From: Sternotherus odoratus
Taxonomy: Eukaryota > Chordata > Testudines > Kinosternidae
DNA: 64,000 bases
NCBI GenBank assembly: GCA_032164245.1
Contig: JAVMKO010000201.1
Coordinates: 124,001 to 188,000 of the forward strand
Reading direction: 5' to 3'
The translations under genes and the position numbers were made by a program. Positions 20,540 through 31,099 of the stretch are shown one piece after another. Positions within the stretch are counted from its first letter, which is position 1, and each line of letters begins with the position of its first letter. The notes beneath the pieces are model-generated. The model was not told the origin of the DNA and made no database searches. It saw only the letters and a program-made list of their open reading frames with translations.

Positions 20540-21300
20540 AATGGGGGCGGGGCTGGGCCGCATGCTCTACGGGGGGCGGGGACCCACCGCCGGCCCCAGT
20601 CTCTGCACCCCCCAATCCCACGGGGCTGGGGCCGGATCCTCGGCGGCTGAGGCAGCTCCGCGGCTTCTCCCCGCTTCCCGGGCCGAGAGTCAGTTTCCCG
20701 CCCAGTCGGCCCCTCGCGGGTGTCTCACTCACCCGCCACACCGGGGATCGCACTGAGCACGTGCAACTTCTCCCGCGCAAACTCTCCCGGGCTGGGGAAG
20801 GCGGAAGCGCCCCCGGTGCAGGCTGGGAGATGTAGTCCGACTCTCCCGGGACCGGACGTGACGTTGAAAGCGGGAGGAGGAGCCGCGCTCCCCCCGCTGC
20901 TGCTCCCTGGCCGGGGGGGTCTGTGCCGGGGAGACCTTCATGACCCCCCCGCGCCCGGCCCCGCCCTGCTGCAGAGCTGCCGCCTCCAGGTAGCGGCGCG
21001 AGCCCGGGGGGCGGGGCTGGGAGCGGGGCGGTGACTCCGCCCCAGTGTCCAGGGGACCCGGCATCTCGCAGTGCCGGGATCTGCTCCCGGGGGGGCCCCG
21101 CCCGTGGGGGGGTCGGAGCTGCTGTCCCCGCGGGAGACCAACGACCCCCCCGCCCGGCCCGGCCCTGCCCTGGGGGGGGGGGGGAGAAGTGAGACCGGGC
21201 GGGGGGGACCCGGGGAAAGGGGCGGGTGGAAAATGTCTGATCAGCCCGGACATGGGGGGGAGAAGAGCAGGTGACCCCCGAGGGGGCGGGGGGAGGAAGG
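20540..21300. promoter_or_regulatory. CpG-island promoter region
   Basis: Dense CpG sequence with a CTGGGAGATGTAGTCC element at 20823-20838, the form of the ZNF143/THAP11-type promoter motif, and a TGACGT half-site at 20859-20864. Both are typical of TATA-less housekeeping promoters near the start site. Donor-like sites occur on both strands (minus tggcgg|gtgagt at 20733; plus ctccag|gtagcg near 20990), so the promoter may be bidirectional. Confidence 0.55.
20733..20850 (-). other. candidate non-coding first exon
   Basis: Segment between the ZNF143-like element and a strong donor (tggcgg|gtgagtgag). It contains no ATG on the minus strand, fitting an untranslated exon 1 whose partner could be the 21-bp exon at 19577. 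The 5' end is a guess from the position of the promoter element. Confidence 0.3.
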
Positions 21301-23020
21301 GGGGGGCTCAGATCCCCTCGGATTTACCGCTGCCCCCCCCGTCCTAGGGACCCCCCCATCCTGCCCCCTTTCTCCCTAGAGAGCCACGAGCAACATCCAG
21401 GGTGACCCACCCTTTACTCCCCCCCGAGAAGGTCTCTGGTCCCCTCCCCCCATTTTCTCCCCACTTCGCCAGTGGCCAGTTCACATCTCAGGTCTGGGGT
21501 CCCCCCCATTGTTCCCTGCAGGGATTTGTCCTTGTTCAGGTGGGAATCGTTCCCCGTATTGATTTCTGAACTGGGAGGAGGGTCAATGGGCAGAGGCTGG
21601 GGGAGCCTGAGATGCGGATACCTCTGGCCTGGGGGGGGGGTGCTCTCTGCTTTCAACAGGACCTGGGGTGTCTCAAAAAGGGGAGGGAGGAGCAAGTGCC
21701 CCCCTTTGAGAGATGGCCCAGCCCCAAGTTTCCCAGTCCCAGCTACTTCCCCTCCCCCACCCTGCCCAACGCAGCACCCCCCCCCCACCTGCTAATCACA
21801 TTCCCTGACCCACAGGCAGTGATATTCTCACTCCAGCCCCACTCCTGTCCCCTGTGAGAGCCGCATCACCCAGGGTTCCCTGCCAGCCATGTGAATGTGA
21901 GGCGAGAAGAATCCATCCCATTCTGTTGTTGTTTTACTAGCGCTGTATAATCCCCTTCAATTTCCCCCCTTTCCTTTAGAACTGTTGAATGGTGACATGA
22001 CATCTCCCCAGACATTGATGAGACGTAATAAATCGATTACCAAAAGATTGATGGCTACCCGCGGTAGTGAAGACAACCCCTAAGAGGCAATACTTCCCCT
22101 CTAGAAAGCACAGACTCTGAGTGTAGCAAAAGCCTTTAAATAACAGAGAATCAATGTGGCTTTATGTTGGGGAAACAGGATTCATAACACAGACAATGAG
22201 GAAAAAACCCACCCCAAACAAATTGGGCCATGTCTCTCCTTTGAGTCTAGCAACCCAAAAATCACCCAAAGTCCCACAACCCCAAGGTCTCTGTCAAGGT
22301 CACTGCAGCCCCAGAGTTCAAATGTTCATCTGCAGAATTTTACACCCTCCCCATCCTGTGTGGAAATGGGATGGATAAAGGGCAACTTGTGCGCTCAGAT
22401 AACTGACTGCCCCACCTCTGCATGGGGTTCTTCTGTAGCTTTCACCACAAAGCCACGCCACTCTACCAGATGCTCCTCTCCAGTAGCCATCAAGTGAACT
22501 ACACCTTTTCACTAGCCACTCACCAATATATCTTTAGGTGACCCTACTATTTAACTATTCAGTGATTTCAGCTCATAGGAGGAGAACATCACTGCTGGCA
22601 CACCAATGCTTTAAAGTGAATACAATCTATAACCAGATTTTTAGCAGAATTAAAACTAGATTTGTTATTACACAATAATAAAGGTACAAATAAAAAAAAA
22701 TACAAATGTTTCTCCACAACCGTCACTAGGTTTCGGAACCCATTCCTCTTGCCTAATGAGCACTACTTAGTTGGTGGTGAGTCCCTCCATCATTTTTTTA
22801 AAAAAGGCCAAGTACTGTTCCATTGTCCTTGTCTCACATAATCAGGATAATAACACTTTATTCTTCCTGCCCCAAAAACAGAAACTGGGAATCCCAGTGC
22901 AGCCAAAGGACATCTAGGCCAGGTGGGTGTGCCTATGCAAATGAGATCAGCCCCTGAAGTTCTTTTCCATAACCCACCACAACTCACCACCAGATGGCAG
23001 GGTAGAGCCCGTCCTGACTC
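21300..23020. other. no gene identified
   Basis: GC-rich at first, then mixed. No exon with convincing splice context was found. Confidence 0.35.
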
Positions 23021-23022
23021 CT

Positions 23023-23100
23023 CTTACATGTCTGAAGATTCTGTGTAGGGAACCCCAATGGATTTCTAGCCCATCACCTTAACCACTTGGCCACAACTAC
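23023..23100 (-). pseudogene. tRNA-Ser(AGA)-like, 3' part decayed
   Basis: Reading from 23100: GTAGTTGTGGCCAAGTGG, TTAAGGTGATGGGC, then TAGAAATCCATTGGGG, which is the 5' two-thirds of a tRNA-Ser with anticodon AGA and a good anticodon stem. The variable arm decays and the T arm and acceptor 3' strand are not recognisable, so it is a dead copy. Flanking sequence is shared with the tRNA-Ser at 28443-28524. Confidence 0.65.
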
Positions 23101-23217
23101 TAACTTAGGCTGGGCTTCTCATGACACTAGTTTTTTTCTCACTGAGTGATCACTTCCAATTGTTTCCTCAGACCAGCTTCCACAACACACTCACTGCTGT
23201 GCTATTGTGTAAGTCAG

Positions 23218-23570
23218 GGGTCTCCAAACTTTATGAGACAAGGGCCATATTAGATTTTTGAAGGGGCTTCATGGACCAAAGCAACAGTGGGGAAAATTAA
23301 TACTTGCAAATATATGTAAAATTTATGCAAACCATTAAACACTATACTGTGTCAGTGTTGCATTAAATTCTTAATCAGGTATAAAAGTAGCTGTATAATT
23401 AATGCAGGTACTGTGAAATCATACAAAATATTTGTCAATATATTAAAAATCATTTCACATTATTTTTCTATTTTTTCTAAACTCATAGAATTGTAGCATA
23501 CAAAAACACATATTCAAAAATAAAGAAATATTGTTTTAGGATTAGTGAGAAGTATGCTACACACTTAAAA
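23218..23570 (+). mobile_element. hAT-type element start (CAGGGGTCTCCAAAC)
   Basis: Begins CAGGGGTCTCCAAACTTTAT, a terminal sequence of hAT/Charlie-like non-autonomous elements, then becomes AT-rich. No matching right end was found, so the extent is arbitrary. Confidence 0.4.
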
Positions 23571-23883
23571 TGGTGACTTGCTCCACATCTCTACCTCCCC
23601 TTCTCGTCAGTGAGTTGCTAAGAGGGAGAGGGCACCTCTCCCTTCCCACCTCAGAGATCACAACGGAGTGGGGCAGGGGGAGAGAGAGAGAAAGGAGGAC
23701 ACCCACCCCTCACCCCTCTGGAAGGCCCTGCACTGAGCAGAAGCCAAGTACACCCCACACTTTCCTTGTCCCAAGGCTGCTGCAACCCCTGTCCCTAGGG
23801 GTACCGTAGTTTGCCAATCAAAAAGGATGGGGGGGAGCCCTAACCACCCCACACTCCCTCCCACTTCCCACCCAGAGAACAAT

Positions 23884-23980
23884 GGCTTGAAACCATCCTC
23901 TTCTAGTCACATCCTTGCTTCTTTTTGATCAGGGCCTTCAATCGAGGCCACGACCAGCAGAGTGCCAAGAGCCACTTAGA
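23884..23980 (+). pseudogene. initiator tRNA-Met 3' remnant with flank
   Basis: 'gcttgaaaccatcctcttct' matches the T arm and acceptor of the initiator tRNA genes at 31028 and 40173. The following 70 bases (…gaccagcagagtgccaagagcc) match those after the copy at 40173 (…gaccagcagagcaccaagagcc). This shows a shared duplicated unit whose 5' tRNA part is lost here. Confidence 0.5.
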
Positions 23981-24360
23981 CAAAGAAATGCTGTTGAATT
24001 GAGCCTTAGGCCTCACTGCACTCAGCCAAGAGTGCCTCAGTCTCCTCCCGATTAACTCAGCAATAGCCCTACACTTGGCCGATCAGTGTGGAGACTCTCA
24101 GGCCTGAAGGCCGAGGGTTCTGAACAGATGGGCAAAAGACAGCACAAGTCACCACAGGAGAGCACTATGGTGGAGATCACCATCAGTGCACAATTCCAGC
24201 CCCACCTCTATGTGAGGGCCTCCTAGGATGACAGCTGGAGCACATCCCCATCCTCACCAAGAAGAAAAGCAGCAGAAAGAAATGGAGGAGAAAAGAGAAG
24301 AAGGGACAAAAGGGAAGGAGGAAGAGAGCAGCAAAAAGGGACAAATTCCAAATGCCCCCT

Positions 24361-24905
24361 GTGAGGCTCAGGTTAATAAATTCCAAGGCCCGAAGGAACC
24401 ACTCTGGTCTGTATTTCTGTTTCTCATCGACCATAGAATGTCCCTCAACATAATTCCCATAAGAATTAGAGCAGATTTTTTTTAGAAAAACACCCAATCT
24501 TGAATTTTAAAAGGCCAGTTCTGGAGGATCCAACACAACCTTCAGTGAATTGCTCCAAACCCTGATGTTAATAATGCAAACCTTATTTCCAGTGTGAATT
24601 GGTCTAGCTTCAGCCTGCAGACATTGTCTGCTCATAACCTTGATCTGCTAAAGTGAAGAGCCCATTACTAAATATTTGTTCCCTTAGGCTCATCCTTAAC
24701 CGTCTCTTTGATTCATCTCCTAGAGTCTGTCAGCACGATGCATGTTTCCATTCACCATTCCTGTGGCTCTTCTGTGAACCCCTCCCCAGTTCATCGGAAT
24801 CTGTCTCAAATTAGGACACCAGAAATAGACACAATATTCCAGGAGGGGTTGCAACAGTGGCCAGTACAGAGGCATTTTGTACCCTCTCTATTTCTACCTG
24901 AAAAT
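24361..24905 (-). mobile_element. CR1 LINE fragment (reverse)
   Basis: Plus-strand text is the reverse complement of the CR1 3' region: agcagattttttttagaaaaacaccc, then 'cagtgaattgctccaaaccc', then 'ggacaccagaaatagacaca' and 'atattccaggaggggttgc'. Highly mutated and truncated. Confidence 0.7.
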
Positions 24906-26758
24906 CTGCTTGGATAGCGTCCCCCATCTGGTACAAAGAAACATAGATTTGGTCTTACCTTGTGCACAGATGACGATTTCCTTTGACAAAATCCACACAG
25001 AAATGAAAAAAACCTCCCACAGAATCTCCTCCACACCAGTCCTCTCTTGGTCCTCACAGAGAGGCCACGAGATGGAGACTTGCTGCAGCCAGGTTACAGG
25101 GGTCTGTGAGGTTTCTCTTGCCCCACATCCCTGTCCTGCCTGGCTGTTGTCAAGGGAGCTCTGTGAGGTCACAGCCACCTCATCACCTTTGTCCAATAGG
25201 CTGAGTTCCCACCAAAGGCCTTTGTGAATTCACAGCCACACTCACCTTTCCCTTGCAGGCCTGATGTCTGCCCCTGGCCAGCCTGATTGGATGTTTGAAC
25301 TGCAACCTGGATCTCCCCACTTGCTCATTATTGATTCTGGGGAGCAAGCAGGCTCCCCAGTAAAACAGAGTTGGTTCCTCACCCCACACTGATCCTGCAT
25401 TTCATTCTTAAGCGGGCATGGGAAATAGTTATAGTATTGCAAATTTCTACTAAGCTATCCAAAAGGTTCCCTCCAATGTTAAACCAGTTTGCCTCTTTTT
25501 CTCCCCCTTGCTGAGAAAGAGCAAAAGAAGAAAGAAAGCTCCTGTGGGGTAACTTGATACACAGGGTCACGCTGCTTTTTCTTGATACACAGGCTCATGC
25601 TGGGGAGTGTGAAGTAAGGGACTGGTAGACTTTACTTTCTTAGGGAGGAAGAAATATTAGCTACCTAAGTTGGTGAAGAGAGGGTATTTCATTGTGGGCT
25701 GTAACTATAAGCAGAAGAGGGACACCTAAGGGCTATCGCTACAGCCCAACAGGGGGCTTGAATTCATGAGGGTGGAATTAAGAATATCAGGTGCTAGTGA
25801 CTGAGCTAGCTGGATTTGAAGTCAGTCAACTGCCTAGTCTCAGTGCAGAAGGAGCCCTGAGGGTGCTTATTTGTGAGATGAGATTCCTTTTCTGACCTTT
25901 GCCTTCTTTCCTGGTTTATTACTTCTCCAGCAAGCAAACTGGAGCTGTTACAAGGCTGGAGCGATGCTGCTTTCTAGACCAGAGAGGTGGGGTTGATTTA
26001 GCTGTTGTCACCATCGCTGGTCACAGAAATCTGGGAGGGAGGGTGGAATTTAGGATTCATCCACCGGGGGAGATGATGTTGGACTCATTGAGTCAGGGAG
26101 AGTCAGAAAAAGCTTCTCAGCTCCCAGGGAGTGGGCAGACAAGCAAGTTCACTGCAGGCCACACACACATTTTCACAGGGAATCAAATCACCCTGGAGAA
26201 AAACTCCAGAAGCCCAAGCCCAGGAGTGTCAGAGAAGGGAATCACTGTTTGCCTTAAGCTGTGGTTGAGGAAAACCTGCAGGTCCTTAGATCCCTCCAAC
26301 CTCTGATAGAACCATTTGTGGGGAAGGTCTGGGGAAGCCGAGGAGGACAAGGAGAAGGGGAAAGGACTTGCAGCTGTTGTGCAATCATCATGCTCCCAGC
26401 AGAAGGATCTGGGGGATTCAACACTTTGACTGCTTATTGAGGACACAGAACTCACAAGATGGCAAAGCTCAGAGCCCCATTACATAGAGTCCGGACGGGA
26501 TCAGCTCACACTGAGGAAGAGCAACACCCCTCCCTGGGGCTCTTTGCCAGAGCTCCTATCCGCTCAGTGTCCTTCCTTGCAAAGTGTCCAGGCAGACTCC
26601 TGAGAGGGTTGTGATGGGGTAAGTGAATTCAGGGGAGGATTGTTTCTTGGGGGTTTTCTTTGTGCTGTTCTGTGATCCTGCTGGAGGAAGCATCATTTGA
26701 GTTTGTTTCAGTACCTTGGGTTGGGTGCAGGTTGTGACCCTAAGCATGGGGTTTCCTG
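24906..26758. other. no gene identified
   Basis: Mixed sequence with no convincing exon. Near 26751 lies the left target duplication (gtttcctg) of the next element. Confidence 0.35.
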
Positions 26759-26814
26759 CAGGGCCGGCGACAGGAATTTTGGGGCCCAGTACGGCAGACC
26801 GTAGGGCTCCCCCC

Positions 26815-27530
26815 CGGTCTCCCGCCGCCCATGGGCCCCCACCGCCAGTCTAATGCTGCCCATGGGGCCCCCCGCCAGTCTCCCGCCACCCGCGGGCCCC
26901 CACCACCAGTCTCCCGCCACCTGCGGGGCCCCCCCTGCCAGTCTCCCGCCACCCGCGGCCCCCCTCGGCCGATCTCCCGCCGCCCACGGCCCCCCCGCCC
27001 ACGGCCAGTCTCCCCCCGCCTGCGCTCCCCCCGTCTCCTGCCTCCCGCGGCCCCCCCGCCGGTCTCCTGCCTCCCGCGGCCTCCCCCTGGCCGATCTCCC
27101 ACGCCCCCCCCCACGCCGGTCTCCTGCCTCCCGCGCCCCCCCTGGCCAATCTCCCACTGCCCGAGGGCCCCCCCTCCGCCGGTCTCCTACCTCCCGCGGC
27201 GCCCCCCCCAGCCGGTCTCCAGCGGACCCCCCCCGGCCGGTCTCCTGCCTCCCGCGCCCCCCCGGCCGATCTCCCACGGCCCCCCCGGCTGATCTCCCGC
27301 GGCCCCCCCGGCCGGTCTCCTGCCTCCCGCACCCCCCCCGCCGATCTCCTGCCTCCCGCGGCCCCCCCGGTCGATCTCCCGTGGCCCCCCCGGCCGGTCT
27401 CCTGCCTCTTGCGCCCCCCCCCGCCGATCTCCTGCCTCCCGCTGCCCCCCCCGGCCGATCTCCCACTGCCCCCCCGGCCGATCTCCCACGGCCCCCCCCG
27501 GCCAGTCTCCTACCTCCTGCGGGCCCCAAC
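26815..27530. repeat. 30-35-bp GC-rich tandem array inside the hAT element
   Basis: More than 20 variants of ggccggtctcctgcctcccg followed by cggcccccc or gatctcccacggcccc. Amplified inside the transposon. Confidence 0.85.
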
Positions 27531-27687
27531 CCCCGCATGTGCTGCGGCTGTGTGGCCGGCCGGAAGAAGCAAAGGGGGGCGGGGCTGGCAAAGGGGGGTG
27601 GAGGAGGCTGCTGGGTGCCGGAGGAGGGGGCTGGTGAGCACGGCAGCGGCTGCCCGAGCCGCGCCTCGCTCACAGCCCCAGCGACAA

Positions 27688-27758
27688 CGGTTACAGCTGT
27701 ACCGGCCCCAGACTTCAGGGGGGCCCCCCTGAAGTCCGGGGCCCGGTACAGCTGTAAC
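27688..27758. repeat. large palindrome near the right end of the hAT element
   Basis: Left arm runs gttacagctgtaccggcccc then agacttcagggggg; the right arm is its reverse complement with one or two differences (ccccctgaagtccggggccc, ggtacagctgtaac). Arms are about 34 bp with almost no spacer, so a cruciform or hairpin is possible. Confidence 0.8.
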
Positions 27759-27903
27759 CATTGTACCACCCCGTCGCCGGCCCTGGTTTCCTGCACTCTC
27801 TGATCTTAGTCTAGGGAATGGACAAAGGAACAGCTTCAGAAACTGGATAGAAAGTAGCCTAAGAAAGTGTAGTCCAGGTGAGAAGGAAAGTGACATCATC
27901 ACT

Positions 27904-27975
27904 TCCCTGGTGGTCTAGTGCTTAGGATTTGGCACTCTCACTGCCAAGGCCTGGGTTCAATTCCCAGTCAGGGAA
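27904..27975 (+). tRNA. tRNA-Glu (anticodon CUC)
   Basis: 72-nt cloverleaf: acceptor TCCCTGG/TCAGGGA, D arm with TGGTCTAGTGCTTAGGA, anticodon loop TCTCACT giving CTC, T arm CTGGGTTCAATTCCCAG. Both internal promoter boxes (TGGTCTAGTG and GGTTCAATTCC) are present. A TTTTTTT run at 27990-27996 can end Pol III transcription. All stems pair, so it is probably functional. Confidence 0.9.
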
Positions 27976-28442
27976 CAGCCCCTCTAGAGTTTTTTTAAAA
28001 AACCTTCTTCACTTGCAATTTAAACAAATCCGTTGTTTTTCCTCATTCTCCCAACTTCTACATGATGTTGAGAAGCATGTTGGAGACCAGATGAAAATCA
28101 AAGCTTCCCACTGACTAGTAACAGATTGTGCGCATATTCCCACTGTGCACCTCAAAGTCCAGGCTGCCTGACCTTTTACACAAATAGACATGGGCAAAGT
28201 ATTTCCCCCCTTGCTACCTAGGCTAACCAACATTGTAATAATAACAATAGACATTCAAGTTGACCCAAGATGAAAACTGGGCAAAAATTTAGGTGTATAA
28301 CTGGGAGCTAAAAATCGAGCTCTAATGGTGGGTGTGAGATCTTGTGACAATTCTGAGTCTGGAACCTCTAAGAAACGTCTCAACCTTTAGCATTTGGAAG
28401 GACCTGATAGAAAGACTTCCTCTTGTTGAACTTCACTTCCAC

Positions 28443-28524
28443 CATAGTTGACAGGATTTGAACCTGTGCACAGACACCCCAAGAGATTTCATGTCTAGCA
28501 CCTTAACCACTTGGCCACAACTAG
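28443..28524 (-). tRNA. tRNA-Ser-like (anticodon UGA), possibly a pseudogene
   Basis: From 28524: acceptor CTAGTTG pairs with CAACTAT at six of seven positions; D arm TGGCCAAGTGGTTAAGG; anticodon TGA; long variable arm; T arm CAGGTTCAAATCCTG. Length 82 nt fits a class II serine tRNA. The anticodon stem (CTAGA/TCTCT) has two mismatches and no T run follows, so decoding ability is doubtful. Shares a duplicated flank with the dead Ser copy at 23023-23100. Confidence 0.6.
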
Positions 28525-28554
28525 TTGCTTGGGAAGCTTTTGTCATTACACTCT

Positions 28555-28640
28555 ACTTTTGTTCTCACTGAGTGATCATTTCCAATTGTTTCCTCAGACC
28601 AGCTTCCACCACACACTCACTGCTGTGCCATTGTCTAAGT
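28555..28640. repeat. duplicated flank of tRNA-Ser
   Basis: Contains 'ctcactgagtgatcatttcc' and 'aattgtttcctcagaccagc', almost identical to 23138-23215. Both lie at the same distance upstream of a minus-strand tRNA-Ser copy. Confidence 0.75.
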
Positions 28641-28734
28641 GTGTCCATGGCTGAACAGCAAGAATTCCTGTTCATTTCCCTTCTGGCTGGAGCATGAGGA
28701 GAGTGTGTTTGTGGTTAATGACGTTGCTGTATGT

Positions 28735-29180
28735 CATGGGTGGGCAAACTACGGCCTGCAGGCCAGATCTGGCCCCCGGAACTGCTGTGACTGGCCCGCC
28801 AGGGCTCGGCAAGGGAGGCTGCTCTCGGCCCCTCCCCTGCCCCCCCAGAGCCCCAGCCTCAGTTGTCTGAGCTCCCTGCAGGGAGGCTGCTCCCAGGGCC
28901 TTGCCCTGTGCTCCTGGAGTGTCACTGAAGCTCCAGGAGAGCGGGGGAAGGCGCCCGGGGAAAGGCGCTGGGAGGAGCCTCCCCCTGCAGGGAGCTCAGA
29001 CACCAGACCCTGAGGCTCTGGGAGAGCAGGGAAATGTGCTGGGGAGGTCATGGGAAGGACTCATCTGGCAGGGGGAACAGCTCCTTGCCCTCCCCTGCTC
29101 TCCCAGAGGCTCAGCAGTGTGCACCTGAGCTCCCAGTAGGGGAGGTTATTCCTGGCCCTTCCCCCGCTTTCGCCACTCTC
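28735..29180 (+). mobile_element. hAT-type element, truncated
   Basis: Begins catgggtgggcaaactacgg then cctgcaggccagatctggcc, the start of the same family as the complete element at 39002-39909. The interior is GC-rich with repeated 'gagctccctgcagggaggct'. No clean right end was found. Confidence 0.5.
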
Positions 29181-29511
29181 CCAGATCAATGATCGATACG
29201 GTCCCAGTTCATATTAATAACATCCCAGCAGCCTACAAAGTGGGAAGGAGGCAGTTTTGGAGCTGGCGTCTCTCGTCCAGTTCTTCCTTGTGACTTGGGC
29301 AGAAGCGGGAAGGGAGCAAAACGTGCCAGGCTGAAGGTTTTGTGCTCGGCCTTGAGGATTAAGCCTGAGCCTGCAGCCTGGATTTCTGAGGCGTGTCCAG
29401 CGCACTCTACGGGCCACCAGCTGAAACCACTGAGGGCACAAGGGATGGTTTTCAGACAGCAAAGGGGCTCTTAACACTCTGAGCAGATCTTTGAGAGGCG
29501 GGGGTTATTGA

Positions 29512-29585
29512 CATCTCTGGGTGGGCTCAAACCACCAGCCTTCTAATTAACAGCCAAATACTCTGGCCCACTGTACCACAGAGAC
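29512..29585 (-). pseudogene. tRNA-Asn-like, decayed anticodon stem
   Basis: From 29585: GTCTCTGTGGTACAGTGG at the 5' end, TGTTAAT anticodon loop (GTT), T arm GGTGGTTTGAGCCCACC and 3' CAGAGAT. Clearly related to the intact tRNA-Asn at 39976-40049. The anticodon stem (TTGGC/TAGAA) has three mismatches, so it is probably inactive. Confidence 0.65.
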
Positions 29586-30792
29586 ACACATTTAAGGGGT
29601 GTTCAGGCTGCTCCCTCACACCCGGCACATCTGCCTGGCAGCACTAGAGCTCACAAGGTGCTAGTTTGGATCCTGGCAGGGGCAGTGAATTATCTGGGCC
29701 CCTGGTGCCTGGGCTCCAGCAACATTCAGGGCCCAGGGTCCCAGCTCCACCAATGTTCAGAGCTGGGTCTCTCCCCCAGCCCTGCCTGTCACCCCACCCA
29801 TCTCCCCTGAGTGTCCCTGCCCCTCCCTCTGCTCTGGAGCTGAGCATCCCTGTCTCTCCCCTGCAGCTCCACGCTGCCTCCCTGCAGCAACTGCCATCGC
29901 AGGGTCCTAGTGCCCCCCCTGCTGCTACTCCCAGGGTAGGCTGAGCCTGAGCCTGCCCTTCCCCCTCAGGTCCTTTCATTTTCCAGTGGGACCCTCCTCC
30001 AGCACAGGGGCCCCCCACCCACAGGCAATGATCCTGCCCCATGCTGTGCACGCTATTCCTCTGACCCAAGCTGACACCAGCCACCAATGGGGTGCACCAG
30101 GAATGGCATTGACCAGTTCTCCGTGAAGGAGAGACCGTTGACAGCGCAGTGCAGGGCAGTGCCAATGGACTGTTCGGATCACGCAGCTCTCACCGTGCAC
30201 CTCAATTCCCTGAGCAAGGCCAGAGGATACTGGAAACTGAACATCCAGAGTCTGCAAGATAGAGGAGCGGGGTGGTGAGTCCTGATGGTGTTGGCAGAAC
30301 AGGAAAACATCAGAGGGGTCTACGGCAACTGGGGGGATTGGTGGGAGTCAGTGAGGGAGGAGTTGGCAGCTTTGTTCCAGGGGTCGAGCAAACACCACAA
30401 CCTTTAATAAACCAACAGTGCCAAGTCCTGCACTGTCCTGTGGGATTTCCACCAGACCAGCCAGGCAGGGGAGCGGGTCAGCGGGTGACTGAATGACCAG
30501 ATGAGGCGACAGCTGGTTGAGCTCCAGATGAGTCTGCAGCTGGCTGAGATGAATGGGACACCGAGTGAAGGGGGGCAGCCTCCCTAGACATTCCTGAGGT
30601 CTGCAGGGAACAGAGCCAAAGCAGGGGGATGCGGGGACTGAGGGCAGGACCCACAGATATGGTAGAGCAGGAGTATAGTTGATGGAGGAGGAGAGAGTGT
30701 TCTGTGAGAAAAACTGCTGGTGGGAAGCAATAAATGCTGAGTACAAGCCTGCTAGCTGAGCATCATGGGGGCAAGGGATAGCTACTCATCTA
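29586..30792. other. no gene identified
   Basis: Mixed sequence. 'gctcacaaggtgctagt' near 29650 resembles 'gctcacagggtgctagtgc' near 40110, so part of the duplicated tRNA-Asn flank is present. Confidence 0.35.
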
Positions 30793-30840
30793 GGTCCCAT
30801 GGTGTGTTCTGTGATCTGAGTTCAAATCTCCGTGGGACCT
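30793..30840 (+). pseudogene. tRNA-Gln remnant with internal deletion
   Basis: GGTCCCATGGTGT joins directly to GATCTGAGTTCAAATCTCC and GTGGGACCT. Acceptor stem and T arm match tRNA-Gln, while most of the D and anticodon arms (about 24 nt) are missing. Confidence 0.65.
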
Positions 30841-31027
30841 TCTGGTAATGAACAATAGTTACTATAGAATGATAAATAGTGAACAGATGTTACAATGAAA
30901 GTTTAAATACTTTAAGTAGCAATTGGATTGAAAGTGAAATTTAGAAAGGCAGCCACCTGAACAGCTGTGAACATGAACAATTTACAAACAATTTCATTTA
31001 TCAGTTCTACAAAAGCACCACATCAAC

Positions 31028-31099
31028 AGCAGAGTGGCGCAGCGGAAGTGTGCTGGGTTCATAACCTAGAGGTCGCTGGATCGAAACCATCCTCTGCTA
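31028..31099 (+). tRNA. initiator tRNA-Met (anticodon CAU)
   Basis: 72 nt beginning AGCAGAGTGGCGCAGCGGAA, anticodon loop TTCATAA, T arm GGATCGAAACC, 3' end CATCCTCTGCTA. The A1 start with a T at the end of the acceptor (no 1:72 G-C pair) and the GATCGAAAC T loop are initiator hallmarks. A TTTT run follows near 31110. Good stems; probably functional. Confidence 0.9.

Larger units (their letters stand above)
26759..27785 (+). mobile_element. non-autonomous hAT-type element with internal minisatellite and palindrome
   Basis: Begins CAGGGCCGGCGAC and ends GTCGCCGGCCCTG: 13-bp perfect terminal inverted repeats. It is flanked by a perfect 8-bp duplication GTTTCCTG (26751-26758, 27786-27793), the signature of hAT transposition. 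The interior (26815-27530) is a tandem array of roughly 30-35-bp units, 'gccggtctcctgcctcccgc' plus a C run. Near the right end a long palindrome (27688-27758) has arms starting gttacagctgtacc. Long open frames on both strands are read-through of the array and do not encode a transposase. Confidence 0.85.

Noticed and set aside
26708..27803. 362-codon minus and 316-codon plus frames rich in GDRPGG / PPPVSCLPRP
   Set aside because: They run through the GC-rich tandem array inside a hAT element. Open because the units lack stops.
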